Source: Burkholderiales bacterium
Lineage (GTDB): Bacteria > Pseudomonadota > Gammaproteobacteria > Burkholderiales > Burkholderiaceae_E
DNA: 64,000 nt
Assembly: GCA_026399835.1 (NCBI GenBank)
Contig: JAPLQE010000065.1
Location: 62,001 to 126,000 of the forward strand
Direction: 5' to 3'
Shown here: one piece after another, positions 8,825 through 17,018 of the stretch
Layout: each line of letters opens with the position of its first letter
Position numbering within the stretch: the stretch's first letter is position 1
The notes under the pieces: model-generated
Databases searched by the model: none
What the model was told of the DNA's origin: nothing
What the model saw: the letters and a program-made list of their open reading frames with translations, nothing else
Position numbers and translations under genes: made by a program

Positions 8825-10484
8825 TCCAGTAGGTGAAGTCATCGTCCGGGCCCGAAGGCTGGTCGAGTGTCCGGTCGATCGCCACGGGGAGTTCGATGAA
8901 CGAGCGCCACGCCGGCGGCGGCATGTCCGCGTGGTGGGCCTGCAGCAGCGCGCGCAGCCGCGCCACCTGCTCGGGGCGCGTGGCCGACAGGTCGGTGCGC
9001 TCGGTCGGATCCGATGCGAGGTCGAAGAGCCAGGTGCGCCGGGGTCGCTGTGAGTCGATCAGCTTCCAGTCGCCGTCGCGCACCGATCGCAGGCTGCCGT
9101 CGCGCCAGAACAGCGTGCGCGCCGGCGCCTTCGGCGCGGCCTCGGCCAGCAGCGGCAGCAGGTTCTTGCCGTCGAGGGGGCGGTCGGCGGGGAGTGCCGC
9201 GCCCGCCGCCGCCGCTGCGGTCGGCAGCAGGTCGATGCCCGAGACCGGTGACTGCAGGCGGGTGCCGGCCGCGATGCGCCCTGGCCAGCGGGCCACGAAG
9301 GGCACGCGCACGCCGCCCTCGAAGAGCGTCAGCTTCCAGCCGCGGAACGGCGTGTTGAGCTCCGGCAGGCCGATGTAGCCCGGTGCGCCGTTGTCGCTGG
9401 TGAAGACCACCAGCGTGTTCTCGTCCAGCCCCTCGTCGCGCAGCGTCTGCATCACGCGGCCCACGCTGCGATCGAGCGAGCGGATCATCGCGCCGTACAC
9501 CCGCCGGCGGTGGTCGCCGCGATCGGGCAAGGCGTCATAGTCGGCCCGGCTCGCCTGCAGCGGCGTGTGGATGCCCCAGTGCGCCAGGTACAGGAAGAAC
9601 GGGCGATTGCGGTTGGCGCGGATCGCGGCCACCGCCTCGTCGGTGAACCAGTCGGTCAGGTAGCCGGCAGGCTCGAACCAGTCGCCCGCGTTGTAGCTCG
9701 CCGCCCAGCGCATGTTCGGCCACAGGAACCGGTCGATCGGATCGAAGTCCTGCTTCGAGTTGACCACGGCCGGGCTGTTCTCGGGCAGGTAGAGCCCGCT
9801 CTCCATGAAGAGCGATTCGGCGAAGCCCTGCGCATTCGGCCGCATCTGCGGCGTGCTGCCCAGGTGCCACTTGCCGATGTGCATCGTGTGATAGCCGCGC
9901 GCGGCGAGCACCTCGGCGATCGTGCGCTCCGACGCCGGCATCCCGAGCTCGCTGAACTTCGGCGCGGCCGCGGCGGCCTCGCGGTCGATGACCACCGGAT
10001 GCGGCCGCCCGGGGGCGGCATACAGGTCGGCCGCGACCCGGGCCATCGCGCCCGGCGTGGGCGTGAACTCGACGCCGAAGCGCCAGGGATAGCGGCCCGT
10101 CAGCAGCCCTGCGCGCGACACGGTGCAGACCGCGCTCACCGCGTAGCCGTGGTCGAAGCGCACGCCCTCGCGCGCCAGCGAGTCGATGTGGGGCGTCGCC
10201 GCGCCCCAGTCCGCGTGCCCGCCGCCGTAGGTGGTCACGTCGTTGCGGCCGAGGTCGTCCGCGAGGATGACGATGATGTTCGGCGGCCTGGCCGACGGCG
10301 GTGCCTGCGGCGTCGCCGGTCCGGCCTGCCAGGGAACCGGCCGGTTGGGCGCACGGGGGTGGACGAGATCGGTGTACCAGCCGAGCGAGTGGCGCAGGAT
10401 CAGCAGGCGGTTGGCCCAGCCGAGTGCGCCGAGGGCGACGACGAGCAGCAGCCCGCCGACGAGCCACCTGCGGCGCGCGCTCAT
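8817..10484 (-). CDS. Sulfatase with non-canonical CTVSR active-site motif
   Basis: A 555-residue sulfatase-superfamily protein. It has an N-terminal membrane anchor (about 7-25), the metal-binding PPNIIVILADDLGRND (Asp76-Asp77), the modification site AVCTVSRAGLLTGRYP and the distal metal motif VFTSDNGAPGY. The motif begins at Cys120. Where the canonical core is CxPxR (Ala is sometimes tolerated at +2), this protein has Val122, encoded by GTG. Its closest-looking relatives are arylsulfatase A or N-acetylgalactosamine-6-sulfatase-type enzymes. It is coupled to the upstream DJ-1 gene by a 4-bp overlap. It may act in the periplasm together with the other sulfatase 2 kb away. Whether Cys120 becomes formylglycine is an open question. 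Confidence 0.88.
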   Translation of the reverse strand: MSARRRWLVGGLLLVVALGALGWANRLLILRHSLGWYTDLVHPRAPNRPVPWQAGPATPQAPPSARPPNIIVILADDLGRNDVTTYGGGHADWGAATPHIDSLAREGVRFDHGYAVSAVCTVSRAGLLTGRYPWRFGVEFTPTPGAMARVAADLYAAPGRPHPVVIDREAAAAAPKFSELGMPASERTIAEVLAARGYHTMHIGKWHLGSTPQMRPNAQGFAESLFMESGLYLPENSPAVVNSKQDFDPIDRFLWPNMRWAASYNAGDWFEPAGYLTDWFTDEAVAAIRANRNRPFFLYLAHWGIHTPLQASRADYDALPDRGDHRRRVYGAMIRSLDRSVGRVMQTLRDEGLDENTLVVFTSDNGAPGYIGLPELNTPFRGWKLTLFEGGVRVPFVARWPGRIAAGTRLQSPVSGIDLLPTAAAAAGAALPADRPLDGKNLLPLLAEAAPKAPARTLFWRDGSLRSVRDGDWKLIDSQRPRRTWLFDLASDPTERTDLSATRPEQVARLRALLQAHHADMPPPAWRSFIELPVAIDRTLDQPSGPDDDFTYWIN

Positions 10485-11314
10485 CGCGGCACCCCGCCGG
10501 CGAGCTCGAGCATCCGCTGGGCCGTCTCCTCGCCGTCATTCTGGTTCTGTCCGGTGACGAGCCGGCCGTCGACGACGACATGCCGCGCGAACAGGTCGAG
10601 CCAGGCGTGCGCGCATTCGTAGCGCGCGCCGGCCGCCCGCAGCTCGCGCTCCGGATGCTGAGGCGTGCTGCGGATGCCCAGCTGGGCGACCTGCCGGTCG
10701 GTGACCGCGGTGAGCCGCCGGCCTCGCACCAGCGGCTCGCCGTCGGTGTCGCGGGCCTGGAGCAATCCGAGCGGGCCGTGGCAGACCCCGCCGACCACCC
10801 GGCCCGCGGCCCAGGCCGCGCCGATCCCGCGACCCAGTGCGGTCGACGCCCCGAGGTCGTAGGCCGCGCCCCAGCCGCCGGCGAGGAAGACCAGATCGTA
10901 GGCCGTGAAGTCGAGGTCATCGACGCGCAGTGATCGTTCGGCGAGCCCGCGCGCCTGCGGATCGGCCAGGAAGCGACGATCGGAGTCCGACACGACGAAC
11001 CATCGGAAGGACTCCGGATCCACCGGGATCGGGCCACCCGCGATGCTCGCGAGATCGACCCGCAGGCCGGCGTCCTTGAACGCGTAATAGGGTGCCGTGA
11101 GCTCGGATGCGAACACGCCGGTCGGTCGACCCTTCGGCCCCGGTACCGCATGACTGGTGGTGACGATGAGCGCGCGCGCGCCCGGCAGCGCCCGCTTCGG
11201 TCCGCGGTAGGGCGCGTGCAGCCCGAGCGCCCGGAGCAGCGCGGGCAGTCCGAACCGGAGCCCCACCCCGGCGACGGCGACGGCTGCGGCAACAGGGATC
11301 AGGACGGCGAGCAC
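10481..11314 (-). CDS. DJ-1/PfpI family (type 1 glutamine amidotransferase-like) protein with N-terminal anchor
   Basis: A 277-residue protein starting at GTG 11314, five bases after GGAG. An ATG at 11398 is in frame but lies upstream of the predicted transcription start, so it is rejected. Residues 2-20 form a hydrophobic signal or anchor. The fold is the Hsp31/YDR533C-like branch: FASELTAPYYAFKDAG with the acidic partner Glu71, and the nucleophile elbow GGVCHGPLG with Cys178. Members act as glyoxalase III/chaperones or as hydratases and isomerases on small molecules. The membrane anchor is unusual. First gene of a two-gene operon with the second sulfatase, driven by a promoter that carries the shared dyad. 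Confidence 0.82.
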   Translation of the reverse strand: MLAVLIPVAAAVAVAGVGLRFGLPALLRALGLHAPYRGPKRALPGARALIVTTSHAVPGPKGRPTGVFASELTAPYYAFKDAGLRVDLASIAGGPIPVDPESFRWFVVSDSDRRFLADPQARGLAERSLRVDDLDFTAYDLVFLAGGWGAAYDLGASTALGRGIGAAWAAGRVVGGVCHGPLGLLQARDTDGEPLVRGRRLTAVTDRQVAQLGIRSTPQHPERELRAAGARYECAHAWLDLFARHVVVDGRLVTGQNQNDGEETAQRMLELAGGVPR

Positions 11315-11367
11315 GGCGGCTCCGGTCTCCGGAGTGTGACGGGCGCGCGGACTGCATCGACCGCGAG

Positions 11368-11385
11368 CCGTACACCTCTGTATGG
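11368..11385. promoter_or_regulatory. Second copy of the TetR-type dyad (CCGTACA-N4-TGTATGG)
   Basis: The left arm CCGTACA (11368-11374) and right arm TGTATGG (11379-11385) form a 7-4-7 dyad with one mismatched pair. Arms and spacing match the perfect dyad at 8044-8061. It lies just downstream of the predicted transcription start of the DJ-1/sulfatase operon, a typical repressor position. Confidence 0.68.
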
Positions 11386-11394
11386 GGTGCGCGA

Positions 11395-11424
11395 ACACTA
11401 GAGCAGCGGTCCGCGCGGTGTCAA
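11395..11424 (-). promoter_or_regulatory. Sigma70-type promoter of the DJ-1/sulfatase operon
   Basis: On the minus strand a perfect -35 TTGACA (11424-11419) is followed after 18 bp by TAGTGT (11400-11395). The predicted start near 11388 is immediately before the dyad at 11368-11385 and 74 bases before the GTG start codon. Confidence 0.55.
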
Positions 11425-11473
11425 CCCGATGCGCCGTCGGCCACCCGCATCGCGGGCGGTCGGTGCCGGTGCG

Positions 11474-14404
11474 TCAGCCGCAGGTGCCGATCCAGCCGCA
11501 GGTGCCGCAGCGGTCGCAGCCGTCGACCTTCGCGAGCGTGGGATGGTGGCACTCGGGGCACATGCGTCCGGTGACTCGCGGCGCCTCGGGCCGGGCTGCG
11601 CTCGGTGTCGCGCCGCCGTCGGCGGCAGGACCCGAGGCGGCGAAGGCCCGCATCGGGTCGAGCGGTCTGCCGTCCGCATCGAGGATGCCGAGCATCTGGT
11701 AGCGATGCAGCAGGAGCCGGGCGAGGTAGGCGATCGTCGACGGCCAGACCCGGCTCTTGGTGTCGCCCGGCGCCGGCGCCCAGAAGTCGCCGCGTGGCTC
11801 GGCGAAGTCGACGAGCTTGGCGAGCTTGCGTCCGATCCAGGCGGCGTCGACGATCCGCATGTCGATCGACAGCAGCTTGGTGAGCCCGTCGAAAGCGCGC
11901 GGGTAGCTGCCCGCGAGCCAGACCGAGTACGGGCGGCGCGTGCCGTCGGGCAGCGTCAGCTCCTTGACGATCATATGGATGTCGTCGCCGGTGGCCGGGT
12001 TGGCGACGTCGACCGACCAGGACATCGTACCGTCGGTGCCGGTCTTGGGCTCCTTGCGCGAGATCAGCGCGTCGAGCATCGGCGTGGCGGCGGGCGGCTC
12101 CGCGAACAGGCCGAGCGTCTCGCAGCGGTGACGGACGATGCGCGCGAGCCCGGCCACCAGCGAGGGCATCGGCTCGATGCGCCCGGGCGCGAGCTCGAGC
12201 CCGAAGCCGTCCTGCCCGGCGGTGGCGGCGAGCGAGTCGAGTTTCTTCGCCACCCAGGCGGTGTCGTCGCACCGCAGGTCCATCGACAGCGTCTTGGCGA
12301 TCGCGGCGAGCCCGCGCGGCTGCTCGTTGCCGGTGACCCAGACCTCGAAGGGTCGCGCGCGGTGGGCCTGCTCGACATGGCCGACGACCACCGCGAAATC
12401 CCCCGCCGGATGCTCGACGAGCAGCGTCCACGACGGATTGCCGCCGGGCAGGGCCGGCCGGTCGGGCCAGCGCAGCGAGGCCAGCGCCGGTGCCGGGATC
12501 GCCTTGAGCGCAATGCGCCGGTCCGCATCGGACTGCTGGAGGTCGTCCGGCGCGAGGCGCGAGGCGGGCGGCGCCGTCCCCGGTGCCGGGTCGACCGACA
12601 GCACCGAGCCGGTGACCTCGTTCGGCCGGTAGATGGTGATGCCCTTGAGGCCGAGGCGCCAGGCGTCGGTGTACAGCGACGCGGTCTCCTCGAGGGGCGC
12701 CTGCGCCGGCACGTTGACGGTCTTGGAGATCGCTGCATCGATGTAGGGCGCAACCGCGGCCACCATCTTCAGGTGCGCCTGCGCGCTCATCTCGAGTGCC
12801 GACACGAAGGCATCGGGCAGCGCGGCGGTGCCGGCCTCGAAGGCCGCGTCGAAGGCCTGCGGATCGGGCTGGCGGGCGCGCCACAGCCGGAACGCATGGT
12901 CGTACACGCGGAACGCCTGGCGGCTGCCGTCGGCCATCCGCTTCATCCGCGTGTAGGCCCACGAGAAGGCCGGCTCGATGCCGTTGGAGGCATTGTCGGC
13001 GAAGGCCAGGGTGATCGTGCCGGTCGGCGCGATCGACAGCAGGTGCGAGTTGCGCACGCCGTGGCGCGCGATCTCGGCCTTCAGGTCCGCCGGCAGCGTG
13101 GACGCGAAGCGCGGGGCCTCGAGGTAGCGCGCGGCGTCGAACAGCGGGAAGGGCCCGAGCGTGCGGGCGAGCGCGACCGAGGCGCGGTAGGCCTCGTGGC
13201 ACATGAACTCGGCGATGCGCGAGGCGGTGGCGCGGCCGGCCTCGGAGTCGTAGCGCTGGCCCAGCAGGATCAGCGCGTCGCCCAGGCCGAGGAAGCCCAG
13301 GCCGATGCGGCGCTTGGCGCGCGACTCCGCGTCCTGCTGCGGCAGCGGCCACAGCGTCACGTCGAGCACGCGGTCGAGGCACTCGACGCCGGTGTGCACG
13401 AGGCGGCGCAGCCGTTCCCAGTCGATGTCGGCATCGGGCTCGAAGGGGCGGCGCACCACGCGCGTGAGGTCGATGGAGCCGAGGTCGCAGCAGCCGTAGG
13501 CGGGGAGCATCTGTTCCGCGCACGGATTGCTCGCGACGATCGTCTCGCAGTACGACAGGTTGTTGCGCGCGTTGACGGTGTCGATGAAGAGCACGCCCGG
13601 CTCGGCGTGGCCGTGCGCGGAGCGCATCACGAGGTCCCACAGCGCGCGGGCGCGCACGGTGCGGTAGACCCAGAGCCCGTCGTCGCGGCGACGCGCGCCC
13701 GGGACGCCCTCGGAGGGCTCGGCCCGGTGGACGAGCTCGAAGTCGGCGTCGGCCTCGACCGCGCGCATCAGCGCGTCGGTGACCGCGACGCTGACGTTGA
13801 ACTGCGTGAGCTCGCCCGGCGTGCGCTTGGCGGTGACGAAGGCCTCGATGTCGGGATGGTCGCAGCGCAGCACGCCCATCTGCGCGCCGCGCCGGGCGCC
13901 CGCGCTCTCGACGGTCTTGCACATCGCATCGAACACCCGCATGTAGCTGACCGGGCCCGAGGCGCGCGACGCCGTGCCGCGCACGATCGCGCCGGCCGGG
14001 CGGATCGACGAGAAGTCGTAGCCGACGCCGCCGCCGCGGCGCATGGTCTCGGCCGACTGCTCGAGCGCGCGCATGATGCTGGGCACGCCGTTGTCCTCGC
14101 CCGCCATGTGATCGCCGATGGGCTGCACGAAGCAGTTGATCAGCGTCGCCTGGATGCCGGTGCCGGCCGCCGACGCGATGCGCCCGCCCGGCACGAAGCC
14201 CTCGCGCATCGCATCGGCGAAGCGGGCGGCCTGCGCGTCGTCGCGGGCGAGCGCCCGGGCGGTGCGCCCGAGCACCTCGGCGGCGGTGCGCTCGTCGCGC
14301 TTGGCGTACTTCTCGAGCAGGACCTCGGTGGCGACTTCCTGGGGCGGAAGCTCGGCGTCGGGGCGAGGATCGGCGGCCGGGTCGGGGTGGGTGTCTCGCT
14401 TCAT
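11474..14404 (-). CDS. nrdJ: Adenosylcobalamin-dependent (class II) ribonucleoside-diphosphate reductase
   Basis: A 976-residue class II reductase that converts ribonucleotides to deoxyribonucleotides with a B12 radical and does not need oxygen. The catalytic barrel includes [38 protein letters not shown] and the phosphate-binding [12 protein letters not shown]. After the barrel come two TSCPD-type segments (about 660-750 and 800-880). A C-terminal zinc-ribbon-like cluster follows (CPECHHPT then CDRCGTCG), which usually delivers reducing equivalents. An internal antisense frame is open for more than 1000 codons but is only a high-GC shadow. The gene stands alone. I see no cobalamin riboswitch in the roughly 200 bases upstream. 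No class Ia reductase is in the window, so its physiological share is unknown. Confidence 0.95.
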   Translation of the reverse strand: MKRDTHPDPAADPRPDAELPPQEVATEVLLEKYAKRDERTAAEVLGRTARALARDDAQAARFADAMREGFVPGGRIASAAGTGIQATLINCFVQPIGDHMAGEDNGVPSIMRALEQSAETMRRGGGVGYDFSSIRPAGAIVRGTASRASGPVSYMRVFDAMCKTVESAGARRGAQMGVLRCDHPDIEAFVTAKRTPGELTQFNVSVAVTDALMRAVEADADFELVHRAEPSEGVPGARRRDDGLWVYRTVRARALWDLVMRSAHGHAEPGVLFIDTVNARNNLSYCETIVASNPCAEQMLPAYGCCDLGSIDLTRVVRRPFEPDADIDWERLRRLVHTGVECLDRVLDVTLWPLPQQDAESRAKRRIGLGFLGLGDALILLGQRYDSEAGRATASRIAEFMCHEAYRASVALARTLGPFPLFDAARYLEAPRFASTLPADLKAEIARHGVRNSHLLSIAPTGTITLAFADNASNGIEPAFSWAYTRMKRMADGSRQAFRVYDHAFRLWRARQPDPQAFDAAFEAGTAALPDAFVSALEMSAQAHLKMVAAVAPYIDAAISKTVNVPAQAPLEETASLYTDAWRLGLKGITIYRPNEVTGSVLSVDPAPGTAPPASRLAPDDLQQSDADRRIALKAIPAPALASLRWPDRPALPGGNPSWTLLVEHPAGDFAVVVGHVEQAHRARPFEVWVTGNEQPRGLAAIAKTLSMDLRCDDTAWVAKKLDSLAATAGQDGFGLELAPGRIEPMPSLVAGLARIVRHRCETLGLFAEPPAATPMLDALISRKEPKTGTDGTMSWSVDVANPATGDDIHMIVKELTLPDGTRRPYSVWLAGSYPRAFDGLTKLLSIDMRIVDAAWIGRKLAKLVDFAEPRGDFWAPAPGDTKSRVWPSTIAYLARLLLHRYQMLGILDADGRPLDPMRAFAASGPAADGGATPSAARPEAPRVTGRMCPECHHPTLAKVDGCDRCGTCGWIGTCG

Positions 14405-14603
14405 GGGGCGGCTCGTCGGAATGTCACGACCATCCTACGCCGGCAGTGGCTCGCCACGTGCGCCACCCGGCGGGGACCGCGCGCCGATCGGTCCGTCCGG
14501 TCGCGGGCATCGGGCGATACCGTCTGCGGCGCGGCCGCCGGGCGCGGCCGCCGGGCGCGGCATCCCGGGGGCGTTGCCGGCACCGGCGGGCTATCATCCC
14601 GGC

Positions 14604-15134
14604 ATGCCGCGTCCCTACTCGTCCCTGCGCCGTTCGCGCGCCCCGCGAACCGCCGGGCTGCTGGCCGCGATCGGCGCGGGCAGCCTCGCCGCCCTGGCGG
14701 TGGCCCTGGTGGCCCAGCACGCCTTCGACATCCAACCGTGTCCCTGGTGCGTGATCCAGCGGATCGTGCTGATCGCGGTCGCCGCGGTCGCGCTGGTCGC
14801 CGCACTGGCCGCGCGCGCGGCCCCCCGGGGCGCTGGCGCCGTCGGCGGCGTGGCGCTGCTCGCGCTGGCCGCGGGCGGGGCGCTCGCCGCGTGGCACCAG
14901 CACACCGTGGCCGCCAAGACGCTCTCCTGCGCCTTCACCTGGGCCGACCGCACGCTGATGTCGCTGCAGCTCGATGCCTGGCTGCCTTCGCTCTTCAAGG
15001 TCGGCGCCACCTGCGCGGACGCCTCGAAGGCGACCCTGCTCGGGCTGCCCTTCGAGGTCTGGGGCGCCGCCTGGTTCACGCTGGTGGCGATCGGTGCGCT
15101 CGCGATCCTCGTGCGCGTCTCGCGGCGCCGCTGA
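14604..15134 (+). CDS. dsbB: Disulfide bond formation protein B
   Basis: A 176-residue inner-membrane protein with four hydrophobic helices. The first periplasmic loop carries QPCPWCV (Cys46, Cys49). The second loop carries the pair Cys109 (TLSCAF) and Cys137 (ATCADAS), which is the DsbB redox arrangement. It reoxidises DsbA and passes electrons to quinone. Length is normal for the family. A -10-like TATCAT (14592-14597) sits just before the ATG at 14604, so the transcript has a short or absent leader. It is transcribed away from nrdJ and converges on the OxyR gene. The partner DsbA is not in the window. Confidence 0.93.
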   Translation: MPRPYSSLRRSRAPRTAGLLAAIGAGSLAALAVALVAQHAFDIQPCPWCVIQRIVLIAVAAVALVAALAARAAPRGAGAVGGVALLALAAGGALAAWHQHTVAAKTLSCAFTWADRTLMSLQLDAWLPSLFKVGATCADASKATLLGLPFEVWGAAWFTLVAIGALAILVRVSRRR

Positions 15135-15147
15135 GCGCCCCAAGGCC

Positions 15148-16080
15148 TCAGGCCGCGACCTTCGCCCTGCGTCGTTTCGGCTCGCGCCCGAGCGTCGTCG
15201 CGATCGCGGCGAGCGCCTCGAACTCGGCGAGGCGCGCGGTGCTGGCGCGCGCGACCAGCGCGATCCCCCGCCGCGGCGCGGGCGAGCCGATCGGTCGCGC
15301 GACCACCGAGGTGCCGGCCAGCAGCCCCGCGCGCAGCGCCATCTCCGGCAGCAGCGCGATGCCCAGACCCTCCTCGACCATCTGCACCAGCGTCGTGACG
15401 CTGGTCGCCTCGATGCCGGTCGCGTTCGCGCGTTCGGCCAGTCCGCAGCCCTGCAGCGTGTGGCTGCGCAGGCAGTGTCCCTCCTCGAGCAGCAGCAGGC
15501 GCTGCGTGTCGAGCTGGTCCACCGAGGACCTCGCCGGCCGGACGGCCGGGTCGCCCTCGGCGGCGATCAGCCACAGCTCGTCGTCGAAGAGCGGCCGCAC
15601 CAGCAGCCCGGTGGTGTCGTAGGGCAGGGCGATCAGCGCGAAGTCGAGCGAGCCGTCGCGCAGCTGCTCGAGCGAGCGTGCGGTGGTCTCCTCGCGCAGC
15701 GCGAAGCGCAGCCGCGGATGGCGCTCGCGGGCGGTGCGCACCAGCACCGGCAGCATGAACGGCGCGATCGTCGGGATCGCCCCGAGCCGCAGCAGCCCGG
15801 TCATCGGCTCGGCCGCGCTGGAGGCGCGCTGCACGAGGTCGGTGGCCATCGACAGCAGCGCGCGGGCGCGCTCGACCACCTCGTCGCCGATCGGCGTCAT
15901 CCGCACGTGCTGCCGGTCCCGCTCGACCAGCTGGACGCCGAGCTGGCGCTCGAGCTCCTGGATGCCGCCCGACAGGGTGGACTGCGTGACGAACGAGGCC
16001 TCTGCGGCCTGCGTAAAATTGAGCTTCTCGGACAGCTTCACCAGGTACGACAGCTGACGCAGCGAGGGCAGGGCGCTCAT
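15148..16080 (-). CDS. oxyR: OxyR-type LysR regulator beside ahpCF
   Basis: A 310-residue LysR-family activator. The helix-turn-helix is near residues 20-45 (NFTQAAEASFVTQSTLSGGI). The redox cysteines are Cys203 and Cys212 in EEGHCLRSHTLQGC, with the same nine-residue separation as the C199/C208 pair of E. coli OxyR. Peroxide should form the disulfide and activate transcription. Divergence from ahpC across 189 bp supports control of ahpC-ahpF. A second OxyR is encoded at 48963-49988 and looks closer to the enterobacterial protein; this copy carries a basic C-terminal tail (GREPKRRRAKVAA). The two may split peroxide sensing, or this one may be dedicated to alkyl hydroperoxide defence. Confidence 0.88.
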   Translation of the reverse strand: MSALPSLRQLSYLVKLSEKLNFTQAAEASFVTQSTLSGGIQELERQLGVQLVERDRQHVRMTPIGDEVVERARALLSMATDLVQRASSAAEPMTGLLRLGAIPTIAPFMLPVLVRTARERHPRLRFALREETTARSLEQLRDGSLDFALIALPYDTTGLLVRPLFDDELWLIAAEGDPAVRPARSSVDQLDTQRLLLLEEGHCLRSHTLQGCGLAERANATGIEATSVTTLVQMVEEGLGIALLPEMALRAGLLAGTSVVARPIGSPAPRRGIALVARASTARLAEFEALAAIATTLGREPKRRRAKVAA

Positions 16081-16090
16081 CGAGTCCTCC

Positions 16091-16121
16091 GATCAATAAG
16101 ATCGGTATTATCCGTTGGATC
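16091..16121. promoter_or_regulatory. Candidate OxyR-binding and divergent promoter region of oxyR/ahpC
   Basis: An AT-rich island in GC-rich surroundings, 11 bases upstream of the OxyR start codon. It contains AATA-N7-TATT (16095-16109), which has the 4-7-4 geometry of OxyR half-sites. The trinucleotide ATC recurs at 16092, 16101, 16110 and 16119, a strict 9-bp period. TATTAT at 16106-16111 could be the ahpC -10. Confidence 0.42.
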
Positions 16122-16192
16122 GATGCAGGGCGACAGTCCACACTGCGTGCTGTCGCTGTTGCACCGCCCGTCGCCCCACGAGGTCGACCCAC

Positions 16193-16231
16193 CGAACCGC
16201 TTCATCGAACCGCTTCATCGAACCGCTTCAC
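16193..16231 (+). repeat. Three tandem 13-bp repeats in the ahpC leader
   Basis: The unit CGAACCGCTTCAT occurs three times end to end (16193-16205, 16206-16218, 16219-16231). The third copy ends in C instead of T. It lies in the untranslated leader 39 bases before the ahpC start, downstream of the OxyR region. A 13-bp period is not a codon multiple and no gene covers it. Confidence 0.8.
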
Positions 16232-16269
16232 CGTTTCCCGATCACCCACCCGAACCACGGAGTCCACCC

Positions 16270-16833
16270 ATGTCCATCATCAACACCACCGTCCAGCCGT
16301 TCTCGACGACCGCCTTCCACAACGGCAAGTTCGTGCCCGTGTCCGCCGAGACGCTCAAGGGCAAGTGGTCGGTCCTGATCTTCATGCCGGCCGCCTTCAC
16401 CTTCAACTGCCCGACCGAGGTCGAGGACGCCGCCGACAACTACGCCGAGTTCCAGAAGGCCGGCGCCGAGGTCTACATCGTCACGACCGACACGCACTTC
16501 TCGCACAAGGTGTGGCACGAGACCTCGCCGGCCGTGGGCAAGGCGAAGTTCCCGCTGGTCGGCGACCCGACCCACACGCTGACCAACGCGTTCGGCGTGC
16601 ACATCCCGGAAGAGGGCCTGGCACTGCGCGGCACCTTCATCATTAACCCGGACGGCGTCATCAAGACCGCCGAGATCCATGACAACGCGATCGCCCGCGA
16701 CGTCAAGGAGACCCTGCGCAAGCTGAAGGCCGCCCAGTTCGTGGCGAAGAACCCCGGCCAGGTCTGCCCGGCCAAGTGGAACGAAGGCGCCTCGACCCTG
16801 ACCCCGTCGCTGGAGCTGGTCGGCAAGATCTGA
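16270..16833 (+). CDS. ahpC: Alkyl hydroperoxide reductase subunit C (peroxiredoxin)
   Basis: A 187-residue typical 2-Cys peroxiredoxin, the standard AhpC length. The peroxidatic Cys47 is in [11 protein letters not shown] and the resolving Cys166 in GQVCPAKW. It reduces hydrogen peroxide, organic hydroperoxides and peroxynitrite in the cytoplasm and is recycled by AhpF, encoded next. The frame stays open far upstream, but the ATG at 16270 gives the exact family N-terminus ([11 protein letters not shown]). Divergent OxyR and the AT-rich control region indicate peroxide induction. A strong 13-bp hairpin after the stop codon separates it from ahpF. Confidence 0.97.
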   Translation: MSIINTTVQPFSTTAFHNGKFVPVSAETLKGKWSVLIFMPAAFTFNCPTEVEDAADNYAEFQKAGAEVYIVTTDTHFSHKVWHETSPAVGKAKFPLVGDPTHTLTNAFGVHIPEEGLALRGTFIINPDGVIKTAEIHDNAIARDVKETLRKLKAAQFVAKNPGQVCPAKWNEGASTLTPSLELVGKI

Positions 16834-16851
16834 TCGAGGCCGGTCGGACGA

Positions 16852-16882
16852 CCGGTGCGCCGATCCCTGATCGGCGCACCGG
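16852..16882 (+). terminator. ahpC-ahpF intercistronic hairpin
   Basis: A perfect 13-bp stem: CCGGTGCGCCGAT (16852-16864) pairs with ATCGGCGCACCGG (16870-16882) across the 5-base loop CCCTG. No T-run follows. It starts 19 bases after the ahpC stop. It may act as a partial terminator or as a 3' stabiliser that keeps ahpC mRNA above ahpF. Confidence 0.65.
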
Positions 16883-17018
16883 GACAGTTCCGCTGTCCGA
16901 TCGGGCGCCCGCCGAACGCGCCGCGCCCGATCCCGCAGCGGCATTGCCCACGAGGCCGCCGCCTCGACGCCTCCCCCGGTGCGCATCCCCGCACCGCATC
17001 GAATCCAAGGAGCACGAC

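Noticed and set aside
11314-11398. ATG at 11398 as the start of the DJ-1 gene
   Set aside because: It lies upstream of the predicted transcription start near 11388 and would place the operator inside the coding region. The GTG at 11314 has GGAG and begins the hydrophobic anchor.
14405-14603. Possible cobalamin riboswitch upstream of class II RNR
   Set aside because: No B12-box-like segment or supporting stems could be seen in this short GC-rich gap.
11429-15622. Very long open frame (nearly 1400 codons) on the plus strand, antisense to nrdJ
   Set aside because: Composition is Arg/Gly/His/Ala-rich with no domain, and it covers nrdJ, dsbB and oxyR. It is a high-GC codon shadow.
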